A stretch of 64,000 bases of DNA from an uncultured Ruminococcus sp. (GCA_934359255.1 CAKRLG010000008.1:1-64000); one strand, 5' to 3'; numbered from the stretch's first letter, positions 53,873 to 63,607 are shown. The notes: generated by a model not told the origin, from the sequence alone. Translations and numbers: made by a program.

Positions 53873-55612
53873 TTACTGTATCTGTTGAAGTCCCGTGATG
53901 TCCGGCTCGATCAGAAGGGAGTAGTTCGTGTAATATACAACAAATCCCGGTTTTCCGCCGGTTGGCTTCCGGAGATTTTTCTTCTGTGTGTAATCAATTT
54001 CCACTTTCGGTGCCTGTCTGCCCCTGGAATAGTAAGCTGCCAGTTTTCCTGCTTCTTCAAAGGTACGATCCGGAAGTTCATCGTTTTTTGATTTTACGAT
54101 CACATGGGATCCCGGCTGTCCTTTGGCATGAAACCACCAGTCATTGCCGGAAGCAAACTTAAAAGAAAGCTCATCGTTCTGAAAATTATTTTTGCCGACA
54201 TAGATATCATATCCATCGCTGGAAATATAATGATATGGACGGGAGGTGACTTTTACTTTTTTTCCTCCTGTATTTTTCCGCTTTACATATCCATATTCCA
54301 TCATCTCTTCTTTGATCTGTACGAGATCTTCTTCTGAAGAGGCAATATCAAGAGAAGCAGCAATAGATTCCAGATGCTTGATCTCATCTCCGGTTTCCTG
54401 TAACAGTGTGTCCAGTGCTTCCCTGGTTCGCTTTAACTTGCTGTATTTATCGAAATATTTCTTTGCATTTTCCTGTGGGGTCATCGTTCCATCCAGTGGG
54501 ATCTGAATCATTTCATTGGTGTAATAATTCAACGCCTCCATGGACTTTGCACCAGGCTCTACTTCATAGCCGTAAGTATTCAGCAGTTCACCCCAGACAC
54601 GATATTTTTCTTTTTTCTCTGTATCTTTCAGCTGTTTTTGCTGCAACTGATATTTTTTCACATTTCGCTCCAGTGCATTCTGTACGATTTTTCGCAGATC
54701 TACTGTTTTCTGACGCATCTTGGTGACGATATTTTTTTCGGCATAATATGTCTCTAACACCGGGAAAATCGATGGATAGGAGACAGCACGGTAATCCTGA
54801 TACTGAGACAGTGGAAAACAGGCAAATTCTACCGGTTCTTTTCCTTTATATATAATGTTTGGCTCGAAATGTCCGTCCCGGATGTCTTCTACCATGCGAA
54901 GAAAAGTATGTGCCAGATGTACCCGCTCCACATCCTTAAGTGCGTCGGTTGGGATACCGCCATCGATGCCGGCGCGGTAGCAGACTTCTTCTGCCATCAA
55001 AGGACTGATTCCCGTGATGGAAGTGTAGATTGCTTTTGCCACATTCGTCGGACGTGGAAAAATCTTTTCCTGAAAGATTTCTTCCGTTAATACAAACGGA
55101 TTCAATTTTGACTGTGTTTCCGGTATAAAATACGGACGCCCGGGAAGAACTTCCCTCACAGAACTCATATGAGCGGACACATGTTTGATACTGTCGATGA
55201 TCTGGTCCTCTTCGTTACAGAAGATAATGTTGCTGTGTTTTCCCATGATCTCCACAATCAGATATTTGGTACACAGATCACCGAGTTCATTCAGATGTTC
55301 AATAGTAAAACGGATGATCCGCTCCATACCCGGCTGTTCGATGGCGATGATTTTGCCACTCCCGATATGCTTTCTTAACAGCATACAGAAATTGGGTGCC
55401 GTCAGTGGACTTGGTTTATTGGTTTCCGTCAGATAAATCAGTGGGAGAGAGGCACTGGCTGATAAAAACAGGCGGTACTGTTTCCGCTGATTTTTAATGG
55501 TTATGATCAACTCATCATTTTCCGGCTGGGCGATCTTGTTGATCTTACCGCCGGTGATAGTCTGATTTAATTCTGTTACAATATTTGCAATTGTGATTCC
55601 GTCAAAAGCCAT
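53873..55612 (-). CDS. rqcH: Rqc2 homologue RqcH (NFACT family)
   Basis: A 579-residue NFACT protein, often also annotated FbpA-like. It binds stalled 50S-peptidyl-tRNA and adds poly-alanine tails in bacterial ribosome quality control. NFACT-N domain starts MAFDGITIANIVTELN; middle coiled-coil region about 290-430; NFACT-R domain about 450-560 with GYDIYVGKNNFQND and SHVIVKS. Length typical of clostridial members. Ends 15 bases before the P-type ATPase gene, so they may share an mRNA. Confidence 0.93.
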   Translation of the reverse strand: MAFDGITIANIVTELNQTITGGKINKIAQPENDELIITIKNQRKQYRLFLSASASLPLIYLTETNKPSPLTAPNFCMLLRKHIGSGKIIAIEQPGMERIIRFTIEHLNELGDLCTKYLIVEIMGKHSNIIFCNEEDQIIDSIKHVSAHMSSVREVLPGRPYFIPETQSKLNPFVLTEEIFQEKIFPRPTNVAKAIYTSITGISPLMAEEVCYRAGIDGGIPTDALKDVERVHLAHTFLRMVEDIRDGHFEPNIIYKGKEPVEFACFPLSQYQDYRAVSYPSIFPVLETYYAEKNIVTKMRQKTVDLRKIVQNALERNVKKYQLQQKQLKDTEKKEKYRVWGELLNTYGYEVEPGAKSMEALNYYTNEMIQIPLDGTMTPQENAKKYFDKYSKLKRTREALDTLLQETGDEIKHLESIAASLDIASSEEDLVQIKEEMMEYGYVKRKNTGGKKVKVTSRPYHYISSDGYDIYVGKNNFQNDELSFKFASGNDWWFHAKGQPGSHVIVKSKNDELPDRTFEEAGKLAAYYSRGRQAPKVEIDYTQKKNLRKPTGGKPGFVVYYTNYSLLIEPDITGLQQIQ

Positions 55613-55662
55613 AAAAACACACTCCTTCTTTGAATATTTTTATTATAACAGAAAAAAAGGAT

Positions 55663-55691
55663 TTGACTAGGGTTTTGTAATGACTTATAAT
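55663..55691 (+). promoter_or_regulatory. promoter for the yicC operon
   Basis: TTGACT (55663-55668), 17-base spacer, TATAAT (55686-55691), about 58 bases before the ATG. Confidence 0.78.
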
Positions 55692-55748
55692 AAAAACATA
55701 TGCATATTAAGCAATAATTAAGAAATTATTTAAGGTGAGAAAACTATT

Positions 55749-56627
55749 ATGATTAAAAGCATGACAGGATTTGGAAGAGCCGAGGCACAGGACGAGCAGC
55801 ATAAATTTACGGTTGAAATCAAATCTGTAAATCATCGGTATCTGGATTTTAATATCAAGATGCCGAAAAAACTCAGCTTTTTCGACAGTGCGATCCGTAC
55901 ACTGCTAAAAGAGTACATGCTGAGAGGAAAGGTCGATGTCTTTATCAGTTACGAGGATTTTACACAGTCTCACATGATTCTGCAGTATAATCAGGAAGTA
56001 GCCAGCCAGTATATGGCATATTTTCAGAAAATGGCAGATACCTTTGGTATCTGTAACGACATCACCGCAGCGGAGCTTGGCAGGTTCCAGGATGTATTTA
56101 CAATGGAAGAAGTGGATTCGGATGAAAAAGAATTATGGGGACTTCTGGAACAGGTGCTCCGGAAAGCCTGTGAACAGTTTGTTGAGACACGGAAGACGGA
56201 AGGGGAAAACCTCCGGACTGATCTTGTGCAGAAACTTGATCAGATGCTTGAAAAAGTTGGAATGGTGGAGGAGCGTTCACCGCAGATTCTCCAGGAGTAC
56301 CGCCAGAAACTGGAAGATAAGATGAAAGAACTGTTAAGCGATACGCAGATTGAAGAAAGCCGGATCGCGTCAGAGGTTATCATCTATGCAGACAAGATCT
56401 GCACAGATGAAGAAACAGTTCGTCTGAAAAGTCACATCCGTCATATGAAGGAAGTACTCGCCGATGGTGAAGGTATCGGCCGAAAACTGGATTTCATTGC
56501 ACAGGAGATGAACCGGGAGGCAAACACCATACTGTCCAAGGCAAATGATCTGGAAACATCCAATCTGGCAATTGACCTGAAAACAGAGATTGAGAAAGTG
56601 CGGGAACAGATTCAAAATATTGAATAA
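55749..56627 (+). CDS. YicC/YloC family endoribonuclease
   Basis: A 292-residue YicC-family protein, now described as an RNase that degrades some small RNAs in E. coli. N-terminal IKSMTGFGRAE, VEIKSVNHRYLDFNIKMP and C-terminal ADGEGIGRKLDFIAQEMNREANTILSKA are highly conserved. Its place directly before remA and gmk is the standard Firmicute order. Confidence 0.95.
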   Translation: MIKSMTGFGRAEAQDEQHKFTVEIKSVNHRYLDFNIKMPKKLSFFDSAIRTLLKEYMLRGKVDVFISYEDFTQSHMILQYNQEVASQYMAYFQKMADTFGICNDITAAELGRFQDVFTMEEVDSDEKELWGLLEQVLRKACEQFVETRKTEGENLRTDLVQKLDQMLEKVGMVEERSPQILQEYRQKLEDKMKELLSDTQIEESRIASEVIIYADKICTDEETVRLKSHIRHMKEVLADGEGIGRKLDFIAQEMNREANTILSKANDLETSNLAIDLKTEIEKVREQIQNIE

Positions 56628-56648
56628 TCCGCAGAATGAGGGCACGGA

Positions 56649-56921
56649 ATGGCCGGTTTTATTAATATCGGATTCGGTAATATAGTCAACCGTGACAAAA
56701 TAGTTGCCGTAGTCAGTCCGGATGCTGCTCCGGTCAAACGGATGGTGCAGCAGGGAAAAGAAGAAAAAATAGTGATCGACGCTACCCAGGGAAGGCGAAC
56801 CAAAGCAGTACTTATCACCCAGGAAGGATTTCTGGTGTTGTCAGCATTGCAGCCGGATACTATCGGAAAGCGTCTTCATGCAGAAAAAATTATAGAAGAA
56901 AAAGGTGATCTGGATGAGTAA
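56649..56921 (+). CDS. remA: extracellular matrix regulator RemA
   Basis: A 90-residue DUF370 protein, a DNA-binding regulator of biofilm matrix and osmoprotection genes in Bacillus. FINIGFGNIVNRDKIVAVVSPD and GRRTKAVLITQ are conserved. It overlaps the start of gmk by eight bases. Confidence 0.95.
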   Translation: MAGFINIGFGNIVNRDKIVAVVSPDAAPVKRMVQQGKEEKIVIDATQGRRTKAVLITQEGFLVLSALQPDTIGKRLHAEKIIEEKGDLDE

Positions 56922-57543
56922 AAAAGGAAGTCTGGTAATCATTTCCGGTTTCTCAGGTGCCGGAAAAGGAACCGTAGTCAAAGAATTGATGAAGAACTAT
57001 GAATGCTATGCACTGTCCATCTCAGCGACTACAAGAAATCCGAGACCAGGAGAAGAAAACGGACGGGAATATTTTTTTAAGACGAAAGAAGAGTTTGAGG
57101 AACTGATCCGTCAGGATGCGCTGTATGAATATGCACAATATGTAGATAATTATTACGGCACACCGAAAGCTTATGTAGAAGAACAGCTGGCTGCCGGTAA
57201 AGATGTTATTCTGGAAATCGAAGTACAGGGGGCCTTGAAAGTAAAAGAGAAGAATCCCCAGGCTCTGTTATTATTCGTAACCCCACCATCTGCGGAAGAG
57301 CTGAAGCACCGTCTGATAGATCGTGGAACGGAAACCATGGACGTGATCAACGACCGTATGCGCCGTGCTGCGGAAGAATCCGAGATCATGGATCGTTATC
57401 AATATCTGGTCATCAACGATGATCTGGATACTTGTGTAAAGGAAGTTCACCAGTTGATTCAGAGCGAGCACCTGAAGGTCTCTGAGAATCTTAATCTGGT
57501 TGCTGATATACAAAAAGAACTTAAAGAAATGAAAGGAGAATAA
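56914..57543 (+). CDS. gmk: guanylate kinase
   Basis: A 209-residue enzyme that phosphorylates GMP to GDP. P-loop GFSGAGKGT at 12-20, GMP-binding SISATTRNPRPGEENGREYFF, EIEVQGALKV and the lid. ATG 56914 overlaps the remA stop, giving coupling. Confidence 0.97.
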   Translation: MSKKGSLVIISGFSGAGKGTVVKELMKNYECYALSISATTRNPRPGEENGREYFFKTKEEFEELIRQDALYEYAQYVDNYYGTPKAYVEEQLAAGKDVILEIEVQGALKVKEKNPQALLLFVTPPSAEELKHRLIDRGTETMDVINDRMRRAAEESEIMDRYQYLVINDDLDTCVKEVHQLIQSEHLKVSENLNLVADIQKELKEMKGE

Positions 57544-57546
57544 ATT

Positions 57547-57852
57547 ATGATACATCCATCTTATACAGAATTAATCCAGGCAGTAAACAAAGACGTTGAG
57601 GAGAGTGATACTCCTGTATGTAACAGCAGATACTCCATCGTTCTTGCTACCAGCAAACGTGCAAGACAGCTGATCGCAGGTGCGGAACCTATGGTAAGTT
57701 ATTCACTGAACAAGCCACTTTCTATCGCCGTAGATGAGGTCTATAAAGGAAAAGTAACTATTATTCCGGACAGTGAAGATGTAGAAGAAGCGGAAGCGGA
57801 AGCAGCTCTTGAAAAAGAACTGGAAGCGGAAGAGGAAACCACAGAAGAATAA
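57547..57852 (+). CDS. rpoZ: RNA polymerase omega subunit
   Basis: A 101-residue omega subunit. YSIVLATSKRARQLIAGAEP is the conserved core; the C-terminus is an acidic Glu-rich tail (EEAEAEAALEKELEAEEE), longer than in E. coli. It directly follows gmk. Confidence 0.95.
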   Translation: MIHPSYTELIQAVNKDVEESDTPVCNSRYSIVLATSKRARQLIAGAEPMVSYSLNKPLSIAVDEVYKGKVTIIPDSEDVEEAEAEAALEKELEAEEETTEE

Positions 57853-57929
57853 TCAGGTCGATAAGAGGGGATGCTGCATGAGCGTGCTGGCATCTCCTTT
57901 TTAACCATATGGAAAGGATTTATTAGTCT

Positions 57930-59267
57930 ATGTATATATTTTTCATGTCTCTCGGATGTGACAAGAATCTGGTTGATTCAGAAGAGATGCTGGGTGCGCT
58001 GGTAAGTCATGGATTCGAAGTGACCGATGATGAATCGCAGGCAGATGTGATCGTTGTCAATACCTGTTGTTTCATCCATGATGCAAAAGAAGAAAGTATT
58101 CAGGCGATTCTTGAGATGGCTGACTATAAAACCAAAGGCAATCTGAAAGCATTGATTGTGACCGGCTGCCTTGCCCAGCGTTACAAAGAAGAGATCACAA
58201 AGGAGATCCCGGAAGTAGATGCAGTGCTTGGTACCAACAGTCAGGCAACTCTTTTAGATGCCGTTGATGAAGCCCTGAAAGGAAAGGTAAGTCATGTATT
58301 TACACCACTGGAGGGCATTCCGCAGATGCCAGGCAAGCGTATGATCACAACCGGCGGTTTTTATGAATATCTGAAGATAGCCGAGGGATGTAACAAACAC
58401 TGTACTTACTGTATTATTCCGAAAATCAGAGGAAACTATCGCAGCGTTCCCATGGAAACTCTGATCGAACAGGCAAAGCAGCTGGCAGAACAGGGCGTCA
58501 GAGAACTGATTCTGGTAGCCCAGGAAACCACCATCTACGGAACGGATCTTTACGGTAAAAAATCACTGCACCTGTTATTAAAAGAACTCTGTAAGATTCC
58601 AGGAATTGTCTGGATCCGTGTTCTGTACTGTTATCCGGAAGAAATCTATCCGGAGCTGATCGAGACGATTCGTGATGAGAAAAAAATCTGCCATTATCTG
58701 GATCTGCCAATCCAGCATGCCAGTGATAGAATTCTGAAACGAATGGGAAGACGTACTTCAAAACAACAGTTGATCGACATGGTTTCTACTCTCCGCAGAG
58801 AGATCCCCGATATTGTTCTTCGAACCACACTGATTACCGGTTTTCCGGGAGAAACTCAGGAAGATCATGAGGAACTGATGGAATTTGTGGATCAGATGGA
58901 ATTTGACCGTCTTGGTGTATTTACCTATTCTCCGGAAGAAGATACACCGGCAGCAACTATGGAGGACCAGATTCCGGAAGAAGTCAAAAAAGATCGTCAG
59001 GCAGAACTTATGGAACTGCAGCAGGAAATTTCTCTGGAACGAGGAGAAAGCTGTGTGGGAAAAGATTATCTGGTGATGATCGAGGGAAAAGTAGCAGATG
59101 AAAATGCTTATGTGGGACGTACGTACGCAGACGCACCGGGCATTGATGGTTATATGTTTATCAATACCGGAGAACTTCTGATGTCCGGTGATTTTGTAAA
59201 AGCACACGTAACAGGATCCCTGGAATATGATTTGATAGGAGAGATTGCAGATGAATACACCGAATAA
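57930..59267 (+). CDS. rimO: ribosomal protein S12 methylthiotransferase RimO
   Basis: A 445-residue radical SAM enzyme that adds a methylthio group to Asp in ribosomal protein S12. N-terminal cluster cysteines C10, C46 and C80; radical SAM CxxxCxxC at C154, C158, C161 (EGCNKHCTYC); a TRAM domain at the end. CFIHDAKEESI is RimO-specific rather than MiaB. It overlaps pgsA by 17 bases. Confidence 0.95.
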   Translation: MYIFFMSLGCDKNLVDSEEMLGALVSHGFEVTDDESQADVIVVNTCCFIHDAKEESIQAILEMADYKTKGNLKALIVTGCLAQRYKEEITKEIPEVDAVLGTNSQATLLDAVDEALKGKVSHVFTPLEGIPQMPGKRMITTGGFYEYLKIAEGCNKHCTYCIIPKIRGNYRSVPMETLIEQAKQLAEQGVRELILVAQETTIYGTDLYGKKSLHLLLKELCKIPGIVWIRVLYCYPEEIYPELIETIRDEKKICHYLDLPIQHASDRILKRMGRRTSKQQLIDMVSTLRREIPDIVLRTTLITGFPGETQEDHEELMEFVDQMEFDRLGVFTYSPEEDTPAATMEDQIPEEVKKDRQAELMELQQEISLERGESCVGKDYLVMIEGKVADENAYVGRTYADAPGIDGYMFINTGELLMSGDFVKAHVTGSLEYDLIGEIADEYTE

Positions 59268-59787
59268 ACTTACGATGCTTCGTATTATTTTGATTCCGTT
59301 TTTTGTAGTATTTCTTCTTGGAGATTTTGGCATCTGGTCCAAATGGATAGCACTCGCTATCTTTATTATAGCAAGTCTGACCGATATGCTGGACGGTTAT
59401 CTGGCACGGCGGGATAATCTGGTAACCAATTTCGGAAAGTTCATGGATCCACTGGCAGACAAGCTGCTGGTTTGTTCTGCCATGATCTGTCTGGTTGATA
59501 TGTCCCGGATCCCGAGCTGGATCGTTATCATCATCATCGGGCGTGAATTTGTTATCAGCGGTTTTCGCCTGATTGCTTCCGATAATGGCGTAGTGATTGC
59601 AGCCAATTACTGGGGCAAATGTAAAACTGTCTGCCAGATGTTTATGATCATCGTTCTGATTGCAAACCTGGGCGGTGGTTTTGTGATTGTGGAGCAGATT
59701 CTGATCTATGCTTCCCTGATCCTGACCGTGATCTCCCTGATCACATATCTGTGGCAGAACCGCAGTGTTCTTTCCATGCAGGAATAG
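59251..59787 (+). CDS. pgsA: CDP-diacylglycerol-glycerol-3-phosphate 3-phosphatidyltransferase
   Basis: A 178-residue membrane enzyme making phosphatidylglycerol phosphate. The CDP-alcohol phosphotransferase motif DMLDGYLARRDNLVTNFGKF (about 48-67) has its conserved aspartates, continuing to MDPLADK. ATG 59251 lies within the end of rimO. Confidence 0.95.
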   Translation: MNTPNKLTMLRIILIPFFVVFLLGDFGIWSKWIALAIFIIASLTDMLDGYLARRDNLVTNFGKFMDPLADKLLVCSAMICLVDMSRIPSWIVIIIIGREFVISGFRLIASDNGVVIAANYWGKCKTVCQMFMIIVLIANLGGGFVIVEQILIYASLILTVISLITYLWQNRSVLSMQE

Positions 59788-59813
59788 AATACCGCAACTG
59801 AAAGTTATAAATA

Positions 59814-59860
59814 AAAAAGAAGAGATATTTGTGGCGTAACTACAGATATCTCTTCTTTTT
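59814..59860. terminator. bidirectional terminator after pgsA
   Basis: 19-base arms 59814-59832 and 59842-59860 pair with one mismatch, with A-run and T-run flanks, between convergent genes. Confidence 0.88.
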
Positions 59861-59884
59861 GAATCTTATGAAAGTTTTATCGCT

Positions 59885-60163
59885 TTATTCCCGCCGGAGC
59901 ATTTTCATCATCGACAGGATCCGATCCATTTTTGCAACTTCCTGCGATGATTTTCCTCTTTTTAATACCTTTGTAATCATATCTATCTCTCCGGGGCTGA
60001 ACTGCAGTCCGTTTTTCTTTGAATTAGCTGCTGCGGACATTAAAAATGCAAGCATTTCGTTCTGATTTTTTTTACTTCCCTGTTGTATCAGAGACTGTAA
60101 CAGTGCCATCTTGGCCGGATCAATTCCTTCCAGTGTCGAATCATTCATCCATTCCTGAGTCAT
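59885..60163 (-). CDS. small hypothetical protein
   Basis: A 92-residue soluble, mostly helical protein (ALLQSLIQQGSKKNQNEMLA, then DMITKVLKRGKSSQEVAKMD). It ends in basic residues. GGAGG lies upstream. It follows the 116-residue gene by 18 bases, so the two are an operon. Similar pairs occur in other Lachnospiraceae, as remembered. No function known. Confidence 0.75.
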   Translation of the reverse strand: MTQEWMNDSTLEGIDPAKMALLQSLIQQGSKKNQNEMLAFLMSAAANSKKNGLQFSPGEIDMITKVLKRGKSSQEVAKMDRILSMMKMLRRE

Positions 60164-60181
60164 AAAACTTCTACCTCCATA

Positions 60182-60532
60182 TCAAAGCGGAGCTGCAGGT
60201 TCCTGAGGCATCTGCAAAATCTCCAGTGCGTGAAAGGCAAATAAGATCTGATCGATCATTTCTTTCTGGCTCTCACCTGCATACGTTCGAAGCTGCTGCA
60301 GAATATCCAGTGGCTGCGAAGTTCCTGGTTCTTCGGACATCATCTTCAGTTCTGCAGGGCCTCCGGAAAACATGGAAATCGTATGGGAAAGTTCCATCAT
60401 TTTTGCATATAAAGCAAAGACCCGCTGTACACCCGCCGGGAAATAAGGGACGGCAGCTTTCAGCATCTGTAACGAATCCTGTGCCAGCATCTGATCCAGA
60501 GGTGTCATCGGAGCTATATGTTCTTCATTCAT
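60182..60532 (-). CDS. small hypothetical protein
   Basis: A 116-residue helical protein beginning MNEEHIAPMTPLDQMLAQDS; middle LFALYAKM-like hydrophobic helix and C-terminal PQEPAAPL. No signal peptide or motif. First gene of a two-gene minus-strand operon; divergent from the small ORF at 60639. Confidence 0.75.
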   Translation of the reverse strand: MNEEHIAPMTPLDQMLAQDSLQMLKAAVPYFPAGVQRVFALYAKMMELSHTISMFSGGPAELKMMSEEPGTSQPLDILQQLRTYAGESQKEMIDQILFAFHALEILQMPQEPAAPL

Positions 60533-60550
60533 ATAATTTCCCCGTTTTTT

Positions 60551-60605
60551 CTACTATCTTATGCTTCACGTCGGAAAAAGAGAAGCCGGCTGCATAAGAT
60601 AATAG
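60551..60605. repeat. inverted repeat in the divergent region
   Basis: CTACTATCTTATGC (60551-60564) / GCATAAGATAATAG (60592-60605), one mismatch, between the start of the 116-residue gene and the 63-codon ORF. No T-tract; a possible regulator site or RNA fold. Confidence 0.6.
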
Positions 60606-60638
60606 CAGGAATATGACTTTTGAAAGGAAGTACCTGTT

Positions 60639-60830
60639 ATGGAAAATCGAGAAAAAAAGACAGAAAAACTTGTTATTGACGGAAACGCACTCTATGAACT
60701 GGATATCGAATGCCTGAAACAAAAACCGAAAGGAATTCCCTTGCAATCCACCCAAAATACCCATATAATAGAACAGACAAAAAATAATACACTAAGAAAA
60801 AGGAGACGTTATGACAAATCAAACAAATGA
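60639..60830 (+). CDS. small ORF overlapping the uraA-like promoter
   Basis: 63 codons starting MENREKKTEKLVIDGNALYE with AAAGGAAG before the ATG. The N-terminal 30 residues look like conserved small clostridial proteins (VIDGNA-YE-D-EC). The C-terminal part runs through the promoter and ribosome site of the permease gene and reads as basic low-complexity, so the real protein may be functional only in its first half. No function known. Confidence 0.5.
   Translation: MENREKKTEKLVIDGNALYELDIECLKQKPKGIPLQSTQNTHIIEQTKNNTLRKRRRYDKSNK
60741..60769 (+). promoter_or_regulatory. promoter for the uracil/xanthine permease
   Basis: TTGCAA (60741-60746), 17-base spacer, TATAAT (60764-60769), about 40 bases before the ATG and inside the small ORF. 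Confidence 0.72.
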
Positions 60831-62217
60831 TGTGATTCGCGATGCCAAACAGCTTGGAATCCCGAAAATGCTGATTCTTGGTCTGCAGCATATGTTTGCC
60901 ATGTTTGGTGCAACCATTCTGGTTCCGATTCTGGTAAACAGTTACTTTACAGATGCCTGTGGCGAAGGTCCGACACGTGGACTGACCGTCGCCGTAACTC
61001 TGTTTTGTGCAGGTTTCGGTACTTTGTTATTCCATGTGTGCTCCAAGTTCCAGGTTCCTGCTTTTCTGGGATCTTCCTTTGCTTTTCTTGGGGGATTTTC
61101 AACAGTAGCCAACCTGAATACCGGTATGTATGCAACCATGAGTGTGAATGACAAAGCTGCGTACGCCTGCGGTGGTGTGGTTGTAGCCGGTTTGATGTAT
61201 CTGGTGCTGGCTCTGATCATTCGTCTGGTAGGCGTAAAACGTGTGATGAGATTCCTTCCTCCGGTAGTAACCGGACCGGTTATTATCTGTATCGGACTGA
61301 GTCTTGCAGGTTCTGCGATCAACAATGCATCCACCAACTGGTTCCTCGCATTTGTTGCTCTGGCCGTAATTATCATCTTTAACATCTGGGGAAAAGGTAT
61401 GTTCAAAATCATCCCGATACTGATGGGAGTTGTGATCTCTTATGTGGTTGCACTGATTATGAACACGATGGGAATTACCAATCCGGACGGCTCTGCCATC
61501 CTGAACTTTTCTTCTGTAACTACTGCAAACTGGATAGGTCTTCCGCCGATGCAGTTCGCAAAATTTGATGTGACTGCCATTCTGGTTATGGCTCCGATCG
61601 CTATTGCAACCATGATGGAACACGTAGGTGATATGTCTGCCATCTCTGCGACAGTTGGAAAAAACTTTCTGGCAGAACCCGGACTTCACAGAACACTGCT
61701 TGGAGATGGCCTTGCTACAGCTCTGGCAGGCCTTCTCGGCGGACCGGCTAATACCACCTATGGAGAAAATACCGGTGTTCTGGAACTGAGCCGTGTACAT
61801 GATCCGCTGGTTATCCGTATCGCTGCATGCTTTGCGATCATCATCAGCTTTATCCCTAAAGTATCCGCCATCATCAGCACCATGCCATCTTCAATCATCG
61901 GCGGTGTCAGCTTTATGCTGTATGGTATGATTTCTGCAATCGGTGTGCGTAACGTGGTGGAAAACAAAGTAGACCTGACCAAATCAAGGAACCTGATCAT
62001 CGCAGGTGTCATCTTTGTCTGCGGTCTTGGATTCAGCAATGGTATCACTTTTACCATCGCAGGCACTCCAATTACCCTGACAGCACTTGCTATCGCAGCA
62101 ATCGCAGGTATTCTGCTGAACATCATTCTGCCGGGCAACGACTACGAATTCGGTGTCAATGAAACCGGAGATGAAAACCGTGGAATTCATGCAAGTACAG
62201 GTAAAAAAAATGCATAA
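60811..62217 (+). CDS. uracil/xanthine permease (NCS2 family)
   Basis: A 468-residue membrane symporter of the UraA/PyrP/XanP group. Family features: ILGLQHMFAMFGATILVPIL at the N-terminus, ATMMEHVGDMSAIS (with the substrate-binding Glu), GLATALAGLLGGPANTTYGEN and a hydrophobic end. It takes up uracil and perhaps xanthine. AAAAGGAG lies before the ATG. The aminopeptidase gene overlaps its end. Confidence 0.93.
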   Translation: MTNQTNDVIRDAKQLGIPKMLILGLQHMFAMFGATILVPILVNSYFTDACGEGPTRGLTVAVTLFCAGFGTLLFHVCSKFQVPAFLGSSFAFLGGFSTVANLNTGMYATMSVNDKAAYACGGVVVAGLMYLVLALIIRLVGVKRVMRFLPPVVTGPVIICIGLSLAGSAINNASTNWFLAFVALAVIIIFNIWGKGMFKIIPILMGVVISYVVALIMNTMGITNPDGSAILNFSSVTTANWIGLPPMQFAKFDVTAILVMAPIAIATMMEHVGDMSAISATVGKNFLAEPGLHRTLLGDGLATALAGLLGGPANTTYGENTGVLELSRVHDPLVIRIAACFAIIISFIPKVSAIISTMPSSIIGGVSFMLYGMISAIGVRNVVENKVDLTKSRNLIIAGVIFVCGLGFSNGITFTIAGTPITLTALAIAAIAGILLNIILPGNDYEFGVNETGDENRGIHASTGKKNA

Positions 62218-63526
62218 TATGACAACAGAAAAATTATTTTCTTTTATTGAAAACAGCCCGACTGCATTTCATGCGATCGAAGCGATGAGATGCAGACTGA
62301 AAGCAGAGGGCTACCAGCCACTTCTTGAGGGATCTGACTGGGATCTTCGGGCCGGTGGAAAATACTATGTGATCCGCAACGGCTCATCCATCATTGCTTT
62401 CCGTATCCCGGCAAAGGAGTGGAAAGGCTTTCAGATCATGGCAAGCCACAGTGATTCCCCGATGTTCAAGATTAAAGAGAACCCGGAGATAGAGGCAGAA
62501 GGACATTATGTAAAACTGAACGTAGAGAAATATGGCGGTATGCTCTGCGCTCCGTGGTTTGACCGTCCACTGTCTGTAGCTGGCCGCCTGATAGTGAAAG
62601 ACGGAGAGCAGATTGTCACAAAACTGGTAGATGTAAAAAAAGACCTGGTGATGATTCCAAGTCTTGCGATTCACATGAATCGTGATGCCAACAACGGTGT
62701 TAATTTTAATCCGCAGAAAGATCTCCTTCCTCTGTATGGAGATGAAAATGCAAAGGGAACCTTTATGGAACGGATGGCAGCACTTGCCGGTGTTGCCCAA
62801 AAAGATATTCTGGCACATGATCTTTATGTATACAGCCGGACTCCCGGCACTGTATGGGGTGCTTCGGGCGAATACATTTCCTGCAGTCGCCTGGACGATC
62901 TGCAGTGTGCATTCTCCTCACTGGAAGGTTTCTTACGGGCACAAGACGGAGAAAGTATTCCGCTTCACTGTGTCTTTGACAATGAAGAAGTGGGAAGTTC
63001 CAGCAAACAGGGCGCTGCTTCTACATTGCTTCGTGATACATTGATCCGCATCTGTGAAGCAATGGGAAAAACTCCGTCCGCTTACCGAAGATATCTGGCA
63101 AACAGCTTTATGATCTCCGCAGATAATGCCCATGCCGTACATCCAAACTATACAGAAAAGGCATGTCCGACCAACCGTCCGTATATGAATAAAGGTATTG
63201 TGATCAAATACAGCGCCAATCAAAAATATACTACAGACGGCATAGCCGCAGGTATTTTTCAGGAAATCTGCAAACGGGCAGATGTACCATATCAGACCTT
63301 TTTAAACCGTTCTGATATGGCAGGCGGCTCTACCCTTGGTAATATCTCCAACACACAGGTAGCGTTAAATACCGTAGATATCGGTCTTCCGCAGCTGGCC
63401 ATGCATTCGCCTTATGAAACCGCAGGAAGTGAAGATACCGGATATCTGATCCGTGCCGCTGCCTACTTCTTTGAGAGTTCGATCTGCGAGAGTGGATATG
63501 GAAGATATATAATCAAACACATATAA
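62210..63526 (+). CDS. M18 family aminopeptidase
   Basis: A 438-residue zinc aminopeptidase of family M18, cutting acidic or other N-terminal residues from peptides. Metal-binding and catalytic stretches are MASHSDSPMFKIK (His), FDNEEVGSSSKQGA (Asp/Glu/Glu) and SADNAHAVHPNY, with a final metal His near AMHSPYETAG. Length is normal. ATG 62210 overlaps the permease stop by eight bases; ATG 62219 is an equally possible start. Confidence 0.9.
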   Translation: MHNMTTEKLFSFIENSPTAFHAIEAMRCRLKAEGYQPLLEGSDWDLRAGGKYYVIRNGSSIIAFRIPAKEWKGFQIMASHSDSPMFKIKENPEIEAEGHYVKLNVEKYGGMLCAPWFDRPLSVAGRLIVKDGEQIVTKLVDVKKDLVMIPSLAIHMNRDANNGVNFNPQKDLLPLYGDENAKGTFMERMAALAGVAQKDILAHDLYVYSRTPGTVWGASGEYISCSRLDDLQCAFSSLEGFLRAQDGESIPLHCVFDNEEVGSSSKQGAASTLLRDTLIRICEAMGKTPSAYRRYLANSFMISADNAHAVHPNYTEKACPTNRPYMNKGIVIKYSANQKYTTDGIAAGIFQEICKRADVPYQTFLNRSDMAGGSTLGNISNTQVALNTVDIGLPQLAMHSPYETAGSEDTGYLIRAAAYFFESSICESGYGRYIIKHI

Positions 63527-63566
63527 TCATGCATGCGACATGCTGATATAACTATTCTATATTGTC

Positions 63567-63607
63567 AAAAGGCAGGTGCGTAACCATTGAACGTACCTGC
63601 CTTTTAT
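63567..63607 (+). terminator. terminator after the aminopeptidase
   Basis: 15-base arms 63567-63581 / 63591-63605 with one G-U pair, then TT; A-rich left flank. It may also act on the opposite strand. Confidence 0.85.
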
